From the NCBI RefSeq assembly GCF_905475465.1, contig NC_062244.1, positions 3,112,501 to 3,176,500 on the forward strand: 64,000 bases of DNA. Direction: 5' to 3'. The translations under genes were made by a program, and so were the position numbers. The stretch's first letter is position 1, and each line of letters starts with the position of its first letter. The notes under the pieces are model-generated. The model ran no database searches, was not told the origin of the DNA, and saw only the letters and a program-made list of their open reading frames with translations. The DNA comes from Pieris napi (lineage: Eukaryota; Arthropoda; Insecta; Lepidoptera; Pieridae). Shown here piece after piece: positions 48,176 through 61,325 of the stretch.

Positions 48176-48690
48176 TTTAACCAATTTATCATATTTTCAT
48201 TTACCTTGATTTAAAACATCTGAATTCAGAATGTCTAATGCAGACCACATGGGTGACATGAGAAATGAAATGGCACATGGAATAAGGCACTCGGTAGTCG
48301 GTACCGGGTACGCATTTACCAATCACCACACAGCACCACAGCTCTAAGCACAATAGCATAAAAAGTTTTGACAGTGCCACTATATATTATATTCTACATA
48401 AATTTTCTGTCTAACATAATATCAAGACTACAGATAAACGCTGTGACTTGTATTAGATACAATTTTAATTTTCAAAAAATATTAAACATTAAATTATTCT
48501 AGAAAAAATTACATTTTAAATAATATGAAAGTAATATTTCTTATTTTATAGATCAATATATATCAGTTAAAAATATTCTTAGATTTATAAATTACACAAC
48601 GCCCGATTGAGCTTGTAATTCAAGTCCAGCAAAAATACCACTTCTAGAAAGCAATGCGCGCGCAAAAATTAGTATTCTGTGTTTCTAAAC
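48176..48690. promoter_or_regulatory. Shared upstream region of MYBBP1A and eIF4H
   Basis: 515 bp separate the two divergent start codons, with no other gene between. It must hold both promoters and both 5' UTRs, so a bidirectional promoter is likely by inference. No sharply defined core motif was recognised. Confidence 0.5.
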
Positions 48691-51600
48691 ATGGCAGGTC
48701 GTAGTGGTTTTGATGATGGAAATCCGAGGTATTTATTATTTCAATGTGTATTTTGCATGAATTTTACAGGGAGCATTGTTTTAGGATAACTAATAAATTT
48801 CTACATAGTAACTTTGTACAACACCCAACATTTTCAGCAGAAAAACACATTTTTTTGACGGTGCGATAACATTGAAAGAAAATGCTTTTTTAACTATGAG
48901 TTCGTCCTTACATGAATTGATTGAACTGTAATAATATCCGCATAACAATTATCATCAAGTTAAAGATGTGTTTTGTTCATTGATTTAGTATTATAGGTTA
49001 TAATATAGCACGGTTGTCGTGATTGTTCAGGGATTACGGTGGCGGGAGAAGGACCGCCGGCGGTCGCCCCTTGCCTACAGAGCCACCTTACAAAGCCTAT
49101 GTTGGAAATCTACCATCCGGAATTATACAAGGAGATATTAACAGAATCTTTCCCGTAAGTATTATTACCATTCTTAATAATAATAATTATACATTCATAA
49201 GAATGAACTGATTTTTTTATCTATTTAATATCTAATGTGAAACTTCAATTCACATTAGATATTAAATAATCTTAATTGGGATAAGAGTTTTATAAAAATA
49301 TAAATCTATATCATTCATGTTCCTTTTTATCATTAAAGATTTAGCTAGGATCAATGTTTTGGAGTGTGTATACTTACTCAGCTGCCACAGGAACACAAAG
49401 TGAGCCTTGGCCTCACAAACTGCTTTTTTATTTTAGTTTACTACACTTACTATGGAATGTATATGTAGTATTTTAGATATGATACTACTTTAAAACACTG
49501 GGCACTACTTCAATTTCTCATGATGACAACACTATTGAAACGTATTGTCCCTTAATTACAAAGTGTTAATGTGTTTTGGAGTTTATAATGAAATACTAAA
49601 CAATTATTTCAATAAATTTTTGGACTGCAACCAGTAATATATACAGAATCAGATCCTTGGACTCCATCATAATTATCATAATTATGTGTACTACTAAATC
49701 ATAAAACATATTAAGACAGTTGTAAATATGTCTAGCTTAGCAGATGTAATAAATTTGTAAGGCTTCACTTATATTAAGCAAACTGTAAGCTAGCCTTATT
49801 TTTCATGCGAGTTGATGTTTCAGTTAATTTATCTTTATAATTAATACCTTCTATAAGAAAAGTTAAATCTTTTATGTTTTAAACAGTTAAACTAATTGTT
49901 AGGCAAAATTCATGCTATTTCTACATTGATAACTACTTTGAGAAACTTTTTTTTTAAAAGTTTGTACTTTTTTTAAAAGTTTGTACTTTTTTAAAAAGTT
50001 TGACTACATGCATTTGTTATTTGCTTACTATTAAATAAGTATACTGATATTAAATATTAGTAATATATTTTTAAAACTTAGTCCAAACCTGGCCTTATGA
50101 CTAGGCTACAACTGAGTTACACAGTTTCTGGGTGTAGTAAATTTATCACTATAAGTGTCTAATATATTTATATAAAAAATTTCAGGACCTGAAAATTAAA
50201 AATGTGAGGTTAGTAATGGATAAGGAAACTGATAAATTCAAAGGCTTCTGCTATGTGGAATTTGAATATTTGGATGATTTGATCAAGGCAATTGAAATGA
50301 ATGGTGCCCTTAATGTAGATGGAAACTGTGTTAAAATTGATGTAGCCGAAGAAAAGAGAAATGATAGGTGAGTAATTAAATTTACTTGAGTCATTTTACT
50401 AAGATTAATAGGAGAGTTTGTTTGATATAAATATGACACCTGTAAATTTGTGCAAGGTTAACTACAAGGTTGAATGATTAGCAGCCTAGTTAGATTCTGA
50501 TGTCATAATACATTGTGTATATTGTTTTACCCACAAAACATTCTTTATTCATATTTTAACATTTCTATTATATTTAATATGTAAGGAAAACAAGTGTAAG
50601 TTTAGCCCTGGATAATAAAAGGAAAAGGTGTTGTCTATCATTTAATTTGCACAGTTTTTGTTGGCAATTGGCTAAAGAATTACTTGTGTTCGTCAATCGT
50701 GTTATGTCAATGTCTAGTTCTAAATCAATCACATTTGGTAGTTCAGGTATCCATGCACATCTAATCTTAATCTAATTATTTGACCTATTTTGTAAATATG
50801 CAATTTTTGCTAAATTATGATTAATGAATTAGGAACCTACACAGACTTAGAGAATTTGATCAAAGTAAAATCAAATCTGAAACAAATCTAAGTGTTGTTT
50901 ATCTAATAATATAAACTATTAGAAGAAAATTTTACAATTGTTTGCCTTATCATTTTTTAAGTTTGATCATGCCCGGCAGCCATACACCGAATTTGTTGGC
51001 TGCTGTCAAACCTATTAACTAATTAAGTGATAGGGAGCGTTCAAGTATTATGTAACGAATTGGGGGGCGCTTTTATAAAACGTAACGATGCGAGGCGGGG
51101 ATTGAATTACTCGTTATAATATTATTTTCGACTTTCCAGTACTTTACACCACATAATGGTAACTTTTAAGTATAAAGAGTCACTAGGTGGTCACGAAATG
51201 TTTTACTATACTTGTGTACAGAGAAACGTTACGGCACGTTACATGGGGGGGGGGGTCCACAAACTTATACTTACGTATACGTTATACTTGAACGCTCCCA
51301 TAACTGACATCGCTCTGCACCATTTACATTTGCAGGTTGTCTGCATTACATTGAGATAAGTAGGCTCAGCCCACTTAGAAGACATTTAGCATGATAAACA
51401 TTGCCACCATAGGTTGTAATAACTCTTTTTGATCATATTTCAGGGGAGGTTTCGACCGGGGTCGGCGAGATGGTGGACGCGATGGTGGTCGTGGGGGATT
51501 CAGACGGGATGGAGGCCGTGGTACGTACGACCACTTCGATGCCGTCGGTCGCGGCCCGAGGAACCAGGGTGGAGGGTTCACACATGGTAACATCACTAAC

Positions 51601-54032
51601 ATTCATACCACAGAGAATAAACTGAGCAGCCAGATTTGATACAAGAAGGGATGCAGTAGCTAGAAAGTACCGGGAACTGTCTTCAAGTTCATAATATAGA
51701 ATTATTATATGCAATAATTCTTTAAATAAATAATTAGTTTTGCTCAGTCAATTTTCTGTCTTTTTGGATAAGGAAGACTTGTCTTAAATATCTTAGTATG
51801 TACGGAGTTCTTAATTTTTATTAGCTACTACTTTTGGTTCATTTTTTTTGGTAGATTTGGTACCAAGAAGGAAACTAGGTATTACTGATTTCAAGAAAGA
51901 AAAATTTAAAAATTATTTTACAATTGCATCATAAACAAAATGTGTTTAATAGACAAGTCTTTCTATAATTTCCTTTTTCATTTATGCCAATTGCTTTTTT
52001 CATTAACTACTAACTTGTACTAAGTATTTCATTAGGTCATCAATATTTAAACATACACTTGTATATTGTGTGCTTATCATGAAATGTTGTGTCGCCTCGT
52101 TGCGTCCGCTTTTTGTCAGTTTTTAATGCTATAATTATCAACCACACTCGCGCTCGCTCACTTTGTTGTTAACGACTGGTGGGTTTTTGTGTGACTGAGT
52201 GAAGTAACGACTATAGATAATTTTATCAAATACAATCAATTGTAATCCAAAAGTGGGATTGGATAAGCAAAAAATTAAATATATAACCTAACCTATACAG
52301 AAGTTAAAAAGTAAAAAATCATACATTGCTACTTTTAGCGGACACTTAAGAATTACTTAAATTTATACCGGTATGATTATTATTTATATACATATATATA
52401 TATATATAATATTATGTATATAAATAATATGTAATATTAAAATACATTTTGGTAGGCACATAAAGTAAGTCCCGCTCTCTCCAATCACGTCCAACTTGCA
52501 GTAGTAAATGTAGGTAGCAACTAAATCAAGATATTTGTATTTGGATGGCTACCATTGATGAAGCCACGAGTCGCCAATATCTCGCAAGTGTGCAGCCGGC
52601 TTATTGTGTATATTAGTTTAAAACTCTGTAAATGGACCTTCTTTTATAATCCTGCTTGAAAATTAATATGGTGATTTATTGACGTTCGTTGTATCTTCAT
52701 TAAAATTAATTGATGAATACATTAATAGCCTTAATAAGTATTTAGTTATATAAAATATAAATACACTATTAAAATAGTTAAAAATCACGCTCTTCGAAAA
52801 TTTTCTCAATGTTTTTATATTTCTGAGAAAACATCTAAGTTCATGATTTTATCTATAGCTTTCAGTCCCGGCTTCGCACGGCTTTATTTTACATAATATG
52901 TACATATCTATATCTATCTTTATCAGTATCGTTTTTCTATTTTTCTAAGATTCCTAGTATTTATTTACATCTTGGGTTACACTTAAGGTTTTCATTGGTA
53001 TCCTGGATTTTCATTAAAAAATTCTGTAGCCTACGTTCATCTGGGATAATGCTGGTTTCTAATGTTGAAAGGTTATCAAATTGGTGCAGAAGTAGTTTTG
53101 GAGCCTATTAATGCAAACAAACAATAAAATCCTTTTCTTTATAATATACGTGTAGATTGGTTAAGCATATAAAAATAATTAAAACACCAAGATAACATTA
53201 GGTTAAACAAAAGTAAAATGTCAGACCTTATTATGAATAACACATTCTAAGGATTGACACTAGACAAAATGATAGTTTTGTTAATAGGATATTTCTTCAA
53301 ACCTTTTTTGAAAAATATTGGGTCTTGTTATGGATGTTGTATTTGTATAATAGATAATAACTGTAGAACCATTATATTCGATCTAACATGTTTGAAAAAA
53401 AATTGCGTTGATTATTTGTATTAAGTGCTTCGTGGTCATATCTAACCAACAAATCGGTATGGGCTTTATACATAATTATACCTTCAGACCGCGAGCGAGG
53501 AGGAGGAGGAGGCCCTGGTGGTGAAAGATGGACCGAGCGGGGCCCACGTGGGTCCTCAGAGGAACCCCGTCCGGGCGACTGGGGCCGAATGGGGCGCTCG
53601 GGGCCTGCCCCGCCCCCTGGTGGAGCTCCACGCCCAAGGAGGAACTTTGACGATATGCCGCCCGCTAGGCCTGGTATGTATCAGTTTGAACCAGTAGGTC
53701 TTGTAATATTTCTTTCTTCTGGCAATGTGAGTGTCCATGGGCCGCGGTATCACTTAACATCAGGTGAGCCTCCTGCCCGTTTGCCTCCTATTACATAAAA
53801 AAACAAGAATGTTAGAACAACTATATTCATTAACTATTTCAATCAAAATTAAATTAAAAGCATTATAGTTTGATAAAATATTTTCGCAGATACCACTGGT
53901 AGGCCAAAACTAAAACTAGAGCCAAGAACAGTTAAGGAGCCAGTTAACTCACTGGCGGCCACAAGTCAGGCCTCTTCCATATTCGGCGGCGCGCGACCGC
54001 GGGAGGAACGACTTAAAGAGATGAGGGAGTAG
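48691..54032 (+). CDS. eIF4H: Eukaryotic translation initiation factor 4H
   Basis: RNA-binding cofactor that stimulates the eIF4A helicase during cap-dependent initiation. Exons are 48691-48728, 49031-49154, 50186-50367, 51444-51586, 53488-53673 and 53890-54032; phases close and give 271 residues, near the family size. It starts MAGRSGFDDGNPRDYGGGRR. One RRM covers about residues 33-113, with RNP2 AYVGNL (35-40) and RNP1 KGFCYVEF, and the conserved DLKIKNVRLVMDKETDKFKG linker. It is followed by a Gly/Arg/Asp-rich region (GRRDGGRDGGRGGFRRDGGR), Pro-rich stretches, and the eIF4H-like C terminus (SQASSIFGGARPREERLKEM). Introns carry a MITE and a LINE tail. Confidence 0.95.
49222..49268. repeat. 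Perfect 20-bp hairpin
   Basis: 49222-49241 (tatttaatatctaatgtgaa) and 49249-49268 are exact reverse complements with a 7-base loop, 68 bp into intron 2 of eIF4H, close to the donor site. Confidence 0.92.
49948..50003 (+). repeat. Short tandem repeat, about 17-bp unit x3
   Basis: Three imperfect copies of ttttttaaaagtttgtac in intron 2 of eIF4H. Confidence 0.7.
51033..51299. mobile_element. MITE with GGGAGCGTTCAAGTAT termini
   Basis: Inverted termini gggagcgttcaagtattatg and the reverse complement of tatacttgaacgctccc are flanked by ata on both sides (51030-51032 and 51300-51302), suggesting a 3-bp target duplication. The body includes cgtaacgatgcg and acgttacatgggggggggg. In intron 3 of eIF4H. 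Superfamily undetermined. Confidence 0.75.
53715..53812 (+). mobile_element. Non-LTR retrotransposon 3' tail
   Basis: tctggcaatgtgagtgtcca, gggccgcggtatcacttaac, gtttgcctcctattacataa and an A run: the same LINE 3' end as at 32165 and 9185. It starts about 40 bp after the donor of intron 5 of eIF4H and is 5'-truncated. Confidence 0.7.
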
Positions 54033-55734
54033 ATACAAGCTCTAATAAAAGCCGATAATACCCTCACGTGTATCAACTCTTATAAAATCATATCATATAA
54101 CCTGGTGAACTGCCATGAAAATAACATGTGCTATGTGTAGAGACACATAACTTTGCTTCGGGAACCTGTAAGGGACGGTTTTTTATAAGTTTTAATTATT
54201 TGTCTGTTAAGTGTTTTCTTATGGTTTGATAATTACAAAACACTTTTTTGGTTAAAAATGTAGTAAATGCAAGTAATTTTTTTGCTTGTCGCTTTTCTGT
54301 AACAGCTTTTTTTCCATCTGTCTACATTAAAATAGGATTTGGAAATAAAAACTTATTATATATTATGTATATATATTACTACAGTATTTGGTACCTTGGT
54401 ACAATATTTTATTTCAGACTTATATGACACAGTAAATTTGTTATTTTTAATATTTCAAATTACAGTGATTCTCTATAAGAATATGTACCTGTTATAAATT
54501 ACCATACATTATATGAAATATATTCAATAATCCATGTCATCTAGGTCTAAGTAAAATAATGTAAGATATCAAAAAAATTGTTTTATGTAACTGTGACAAA
54601 TATTTTGGGTAGGCATCCAAAATAGTAAGTTTAAAATATATTTTTTTTACAATCGCACGGTTTTTAACTTAATCTTTTAAGGATGACGCATAAGACAAAC
54701 AAGTTAATCTATAATATTTTAAATACGAAATTGTGTTACACTTTTGACTTTTTGACTTGAAATTTTGTGGGCCTAATGTGCTTGAGTTAAATCTATGTAT
54801 ATAAAGAGTTGAATATGTGAGGGGATAAAAAAGGCTTAAGTTAGATAAAGTTTCATTCTGTGTACATGTATCGTCCTATCTCGCCTGCTATTCTATGTAT
54901 GTTCCATTATTTAAATGAAGTTTCAGAAACAACTTGTAAATGTACTGGAAGTATTTTGTTAGGTTGTGAGGTTGTAAATCATTTTTATGGTATATTTTGT
55001 TAGCTTTGTTATATCTATTGATAGAGTACCTTAATTTTGTGTATGGTTGAATATAGTACTCTCACCATTGCCAGCCTATAAACTTCAATGGATAAGTTAT
55101 CAATTTGCATAATACCAAGGTTATTGTTGATTTGCTTTACTCATTCTATAAACCCACATCTTCATTTTCTCATAGGATATTTTAGGTGTCTCTACACCAT
55201 TTTCTTTTGTTTTAAGTTGTTAGGTTTTGAAAATTGTTCTAACAAAGTAAGTAAGTTCGAATCACCAATGATTCATTTATATATAAATTATCTTCCATGT
55301 ACATGATTTCTACTCTATACTTTAATGTGTGTAATTTCATGAAACGTGGCAGTAAAAAAAATCGCAAAATTGTAACAGGTTATAGAAAAATAATAAAAAT
55401 AAATTCTTTGTAGATGATGTTTTATTTTTCTCCTTCGTACTTGTGCTACTTATATTATTAAAGGAAAAGTTTGGATGCATGTTTATCATTTTAAACATAC
55501 AAGATCAGCTGGTCAAATATATAAAGATTAGTTCTGAATAATACAATAATAAAAGGGTTATCTGGCTAGTGAAAAATATACTTTAAATGTAATAAGTAAA
55601 GAAAGGCCAATATGCACTAATTAAGGCTGAGTCTATTTACTGGCAGTATATAGGTGATAAGTTTAAAGATTCCCTGAAACCAGAATCCTCCCTGCATCCT
55701 ATTTCAATTCTCAATACAATCATATCAAAAGTTT
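54033..55734. other. eIF4H 3' UTR and spacer to ELP5
   Basis: No further coding sequence supported. A plus-strand AATAAA at 54344-54349 is the first good poly(A) signal for eIF4H, with others further on (near 55395). TTTATT at 55431-55436 is a candidate minus-strand signal for ELP5. Confidence 0.5.
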
Positions 55735-56505
55735 TTATATATCTAGATCATCATCTGGATCTTCATCATCCCAGTCATCAACTGCGTCAGGTTCATAAAA
55801 CACTCTTCCTTGACCTTCATTTATTTTACTCATATATGGTAACTTCAATTTATTTTTCTCCAATTGTGATATTTGATCGGTCTCAATTTTAAATGTAGTT
55901 AAGTTAGTTGGAGCAACCTTCTCTACTTCATCTTTCTTACTTAGTTTGACGATTGGTGTAAGTTTTACACAGCCTATTTTTGAATCATAACAATAAGTTT
56001 CATCACTTTTAATAAATTTACCTGCTTTCTTTATTTGTATGCTTAGTTTATTGCTCTGATTTGGATAGAAACTTACAATTGCATGAGTCATATGAATCAA
56101 ATTAATTTGGAGCTTTGAATTAAGTAAAATGCAATCTTTGTGTAATATTAATACCAGTTTAGTCACATTAAGGTTAAGCTGGAAATCCCTTAACTGTTTA
56201 AGACATTTATTCCAACCTAGTGTAAGAGCCATTTGGTTTACCGAATCAATTATTATAGTCGTATTTTCCTTTAGAGTTACAAAATTTGTTGGTACTTCTT
56301 TATAACAATTAATATGTTTGTTCATAAAAATTCCTTGCCAAGCAGAAACTGGCTGATCAAAGCAAAACATGTTCACGTTGTTATCATCTTTTACTAGTTC
56401 ATAAAGGAGTGGTAAGCAGTTTTTATTGTTATCTTCTTCAATTAGTATTGTTGTTGCCGATTTCAGTTTAAATAATGTCATTTTATTATTATATGGTAAG
56501 AACAC
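55735..56505 (-). CDS. ELP5: Elongator complex protein 5
   Basis: Subunit of the Elp4-5-6 RecA-like subcomplex of Elongator, which makes cm5/mcm5 modifications at tRNA wobble uridine. One intronless frame of 256 residues from MFLPYNNKMTLFKLKS; the second Met (248 residues, at 56481) is an equally good start. A RecA-like alpha/beta pattern is visible (ATTILIEEDN, NTTIIIDSVNQMAL, TKLVLILHKDC). The family hallmark is the C-terminal tail LPYMSKINEGQGRVFYEPDA followed by DDWDDEDPDDDLDI. Divergent from SIRT4 with about 1.03 kb between starts. Confidence 0.88.
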   Translation of the reverse strand: MFLPYNNKMTLFKLKSATTILIEEDNNKNCLPLLYELVKDDNNVNMFCFDQPVSAWQGIFMNKHINCYKEVPTNFVTLKENTTIIIDSVNQMALTLGWNKCLKQLRDFQLNLNVTKLVLILHKDCILLNSKLQINLIHMTHAIVSFYPNQSNKLSIQIKKAGKFIKSDETYCYDSKIGCVKLTPIVKLSKKDEVEKVAPTNLTTFKIETDQISQLEKNKLKLPYMSKINEGQGRVFYEPDAVDDWDDEDPDDDLDI

Positions 56506-56973
56506 TGATCACGTACCTAAGTCCTAACCAATATTTTAGTGTTTGTAAAATTCTAAACTTTTATATTTTTCGCCACAGACTAGAAATCCATTGCACTACT
56601 AGGTCTAAAAAAATATTTTAACTCTAGATAGTTATTTAAAAAATATCATAATGTTTTGGGACGCAAAATAAAAAGTAATTGTTCACGAATAGCGATATAC
56701 CCCAATTTTGAATGCCATGAGCCATCATTACATTACTTGTAAAAAAATCTCTCGCAACTCAGTCCTTCTACCGTGAAAAGTTGTGAGATCCATATAATAT
56801 GAATCGGTTAATTTATTAATTCCCTACCTACTTAAGGGACTTTCTGTCTTAAGCTATTAAGTAATTGGCTAAAATAACAATATCTTATAGACCATAAAAT
56901 TTTTAAAAATCTTTTATGTTATAAATAAATATATTGACTTGGCCATCGCATGAAAGCACAACGTATATGTCAC

Positions 56974-57228
56974 CGTAAAATTGTAAAAACCGTTAGATTG
57001 TAATCTATCTCGCGAGATTGTAAACTGTCGAAAGATTGTCAACTCAACATACTGCTTGCAATTTAACGTATTATTATTCGGTAGTTATATGAAATTGTTG
57101 GGAAGTAAAATTAATCTGTAATTGACCAAAGAAGTTTGAATGATAACTAAGTTAGTGTAGTACAATCTACCGAATACCGATGACCGATAACCGATAGATT
57201 ACAATCTAACGGTTTTTACAATTTTACG
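56974..57228. mobile_element. MITE between ELP5 and SIRT4
   Basis: Inverted repeats of about 36 bp (56974-57009, cgtaaaattgtaaaaaccgt...; 57193-57228) bound a 255-bp segment, and the similarity continues imperfectly a few bases outward (atatgt/acatat). Inside are further gagattgtaa/ttgtaatc-like units. It sits in the shared upstream region of two divergent genes. Superfamily undetermined. Confidence 0.75.
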
Positions 57229-57534
57229 TTAACATATATATATAAAAGTATGATATCATAAGCAATACTTTTAAATTAGATTGTTTAGATAATATTGTCA
57301 TAATTATTATAGATATTCAGAATAAATAGACAATAGACGCGACGGGCAACCCAATCCCGGCCTGTAGCTCTGTACTCTGTAGTCTTGATGTTAAATTTAG
57401 CACTTAATCTGAGTAAATACTAAATTGTTTAATGATCTGTGATGCTTTTCCCTAAAGCCCAATGTTTTCAATTTTCATATTCTTAAAAATTGTGTCAAAC
57501 ACTATTTATATACATACTTTCTTACTTAAATAAA

Positions 57535-58713
57535 ATGCAGATATCTATAGCTAAATTTTTTCATCACAATAACGCATTAAGGCAAATTATTTACGTACCT
57601 GCATACAAGCCACCTGACACTAAGGATCTTAACCATTTATTAAACTTTTTACGAGAACACAAAAATGTTCTAGCACTTACTGGTGCTGGAATATCAACAG
57701 AATCTGGTGAGTTTAATAAACATAACTTTGATAATGTATCTCAAATAAATAATTTTCTCTATTATTTGGATGATGATTTTATAAGGAATACCTGACTACA
57801 GATCTGAAGAGGTTGGCTTGTATGCCAGAACTAATCACAAACCTATACAATATCAAGACTTTGTAAAATATCCGAAAGTTAGACAGAGATATTGGGCAAG
57901 GAATTTTGTAGGATGGCCTAGATTCAGTGCAATACAACCAAATGCTACACATTTTTCTATCAAAGATCTGGAAAAGGTAATGCATATTTATTATTTTGAG
58001 AAAATAGAGATATATGCTATAAAAAAATTTCATTAATATTTTTACAGGCTGGAAAAGTCTCTGCAGTAGTTACACAAAATGTGGATAGGCTACATCACAA
58101 AGCTGGCTCAAAAAATGTCATAGAACTTCATGGTTCTGGCTACATAGTAAAATGTTTAAATTGCCCATATGAGATAGATAGATTTAGATTGCAAGATGAG
58201 TTGTTACATAACAATTCTGATATGGAAAGCAGTTTCAGTATGATAAGGCCTGACGGTGACGTGGAGCTCTCAAAGGTATAATAGTTGCTCCTTTTTTTGT
58301 CACATTACAATCTAATGCTACAGCTTACTATTATTTATATAGATCATTTTTAAATATTAGCAGAAACTAATTATTGACTTTTTCAGGAACAAGTAGATAG
58401 ATTTCGTGCACCTCTATGCCCACTATGTAAGGGACCACTTAAACCCGACATAGTTTTTTTTGGTGATAATGTCCCTAAGGAACGAGTGAAGAAGGTAACT
58501 GAACATGTAACGAAGAGTGATGCTGTATTTGTACTTGGTTCTAGTTTAACTGTATACTCAAGTTATAGAATCATTTTACAAGCTAAAGAAGAGGGTAAAA
58601 AAATAGCATTACTAAACATAGGACCAACAAGAGCAGATGACATTGTAGACATCAAAGTAGCAACAAAATGTGGTGATATACTCAGTGAAATATGCAGTCA
58701 AATTTGTTCTTGA
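57535..58713 (+). CDS. SIRT4: Mitochondrial sirtuin SIRT4
   Basis: Class II NAD-dependent sirtuin, known from the family as a mitochondrial lipoamidase/ADP-ribosyltransferase/deacylase. Exons are 57535-57706, 57786-57976, 58048-58275 and 58387-58713, all in phase, 305 residues. ATG 57535 begins MQISIAKFFHHNNALRQIIY, a basic, Asp/Glu-free leader suited to mitochondrial import. NAD-binding GAGIS is at residues 50-54, TQNVDR at 130-135, and the catalytic His149 lies in ELHGSG. Zinc-binding Cys157/Cys160 (CLNC) and Cys208/Cys211 (CPLC) are all present, then PDIVFFGDNVP and VLGSSLTVYS. No missing key residue. Confidence 0.95.
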
Positions 58714-58774
58714 TTTGCTGTTTTAGCTGGCTTTAATTGATTTTGTTACCTCATTAGATGAATTATAAGGATAA

Positions 58775-58780
58775 AATAAA
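58775..58780 (+). terminator. Poly(A) signal of SIRT4
   Basis: AATAAA 62 bases after the SIRT4 stop. Confidence 0.7.
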
Positions 58781-60025
58781 TATATTTTCCAGTTTTTCAA
58801 ATTTTATTATAAAAGAAAGAATGAAATGTACAATGGCTTCTTAATGTTAAAAAAAAAACATTTTTTTTTACACAAAATATGCAACTTACAAAGTAGCACT
58901 AGGGGTTTAGGACTTATAGTAAACGATGGTTGGTTGGAGTTCTTTCTAATATTAAAATCATCTAATCTAACAAAATACCTCAACACTGAGAAATATGTGA
59001 AGGATATCCAATAAATCATAACATATTGTTGGAAATGTAAATCATTTAGTTTATCATAAAAGTTGATGAATTTACAGCATACTTGAGTTCTTTTATGAAG
59101 GAAAAAGGCTGATTTTTAATGCATATCAATTTAATTCTCTACATGTCAAAAATTAAATATAATTTAAAACATTGGTAACCTTAACCTACAGAGTCATTTG
59201 AACTACAAATACTAATTAGTGCTTCTTAAAACGATACTTACAAAGTCAGCAAATTTATTTTTTAACAACAAATTCTTAATAAGGCATGATTTCCAAAAGC
59301 AAATTGTAATTTAAAAAAAAATAAGTTTAACCTTTTTATGCAAAGTTTTTCCTAAATAAAGTGTTGTTTGATATGACGCAAATTCATTGGAATCAAAGAT
59401 TGATGAAAAGTTTTTCTAAGTTTAGTGTTTTTTAATTAAAGTGGTAACACACTGAACCTACTGCTCTATTTGACAGTTTTAAATGCCAATGTCTGTGCAA
59501 GGTTTTTGTATGAAAAATATATCACTTAGTACTTGTCATTTCAATAGTAACCTATATATTTTTCCTCAGCCTTGTTTTTATTCAGTATCAATTACACAAC
59601 TTAAAATCAGCAGAATTTATAAGAAGAAAACATATTTTAAATATATATCTTATATGGATTCACAAATAACAATACTATAAAAATGTAAATATGCATTTTC
59701 AGTTTAGTTCCTTTAAATGAAAATAGGTACTCATCGAAATTGTAAAATTTCTTTTTATATTACATTTTTATAGATTTATTATTTGTAGGCTTGAAAAAGA
59801 ATAGAAAACGTGAATTTCTAATTTAGTAATTACTGAATACTACAGTCTTACATTATTTTATGGAGCCTGCGTCTGGCAGTGATTTTATTATCGTAACACT
59901 AAAGTCTTAAACAACATGAAATCTAACTATAATTGAGTTTAACACATTATTAAGATTACATCAAAGCCCGTAGATCTCGGTGGGCTGCTACAAATTAGAA
60001 ACTGACGAGTTCTGTTTGACAACTA
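58781..60025. other. AT-rich spacer
   Basis: No supported coding sequence or TE. Short frames here are chance. Confidence 0.4.
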
Positions 60026-60279
60026 CAGCCCTGCAATTCTGTAACTCACTTTTCGAACTCACACAGCGGTTTTCGCACCGGCGCGGCGGTCGCTCTCAAA
60101 TCAGTCGTGAAGCAGTCACTTTATGATTTGGCATTCTAATAAACAATAAACTACATGCTTTTCAGAATGCCAAATCATAAAATGACTGCTTCACGACTGA
60201 TTTGAGAGCGACCGCCGCGCCGGCCGGTCCGAAAACCGCTGTGTGAGTTCGAAAAGTGAGTTACAGAATCGCAGGGCTG
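60026..60279. mobile_element. Palindromic MITE, complete copy with expanded GC segment
   Basis: Full hairpin from cagccctgcaattctgtaac to cgcagggctg, flanked by TA on both sides (60024-60025 and 60280-60281). Both arms carry the private expansion ggcgcggcgg / ccgccgcgcc in place of the shorter tcggcgg or tcagcgg of other copies. Confidence 0.9.
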
Positions 60280-61325
60280 TAGTTATACACTTATCTATAT
60301 TTTTTCCTTCAGTCAGCCCTAAGTTACCGTTTCAGTATTTAACGTACGTTCTTCTTTAAACAGTTAATTAATCGAACAGTACTCAACATGCATCATTTTT
60401 ATGATAACAAGTCATTCAAAAATACAATCTAAATTTAAATAACATTACCATTTTCTGTCATTTCTACTTATTTTAAACCATATTAAAATATGTAATATTT
60501 GATCAATATTTGAGAACACTATCTTCAATAAATATCCAGACAATACACACTTTCATAGTACAAATCGAAAAATTGTAATCAATTGGCCCAATTTTTGTCC
60601 AATATAACAATTTTGAGGTATTAGTTTTGCATTTATCAAAAGCTTCAAACTAACGGACTTATGACGAAACCATATTTTGGAATATTTCTTCTTGCGTGCA
60701 AATAGCCGTTTAAAAACATCGATATCAATTAATCGGTTTTTAAAAACGTATGCGCGTTTTGCTTTTACATTCATCAAAAACTACTCCAGAAAGAGACAAA
60801 AATATTTTATACCAGTTGTTCCTAATATCGCATAAAATTTTATGTAACATGGAATTGGGATGGAAAATATGGGGTAATGCGGATATCTCAAAAACATTCG
60901 TTTGGGTGGTTGGTGAAAATTTAAAACAACAATTTGACTATTTTACCCATTAATGTTTTAAAATATATATTGTATTTAAAAATAAATTTTAATGTAGTAA
61001 GTAAATTTTGAAGTTACTACTTAACTAGTACTAGCGCTGTTAGCAAAATATTCAGTGCATTATTCAAATAAACTAAATTTTCTATCATTCAAGTAAAAAA
61101 AAGTTTCAAATATTTTTAAGGTATGGAGAGAATTAAAAGCATTTTCTTAACAATGTTTTCAATTACATATGGTGAGAAAATCCAGTAAAGTGAACAACTT
61201 TTCTTCTGGATAGTAATATGTACTATAGACATAGACCTCGAGATCGAAGACGATTCGTCCTGATTTTCGAAGAATCCGGATTTGTATATGACTATAATTT
61301 TAGAATCCAGATTTAGTTTTGAGGC

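Noticed and set aside
53556..53753. Minus-strand frame opposite eIF4H exon 5
   Set aside because: Shadow of the Gly/Arg/Pro-rich coding exon and the following LINE tail.
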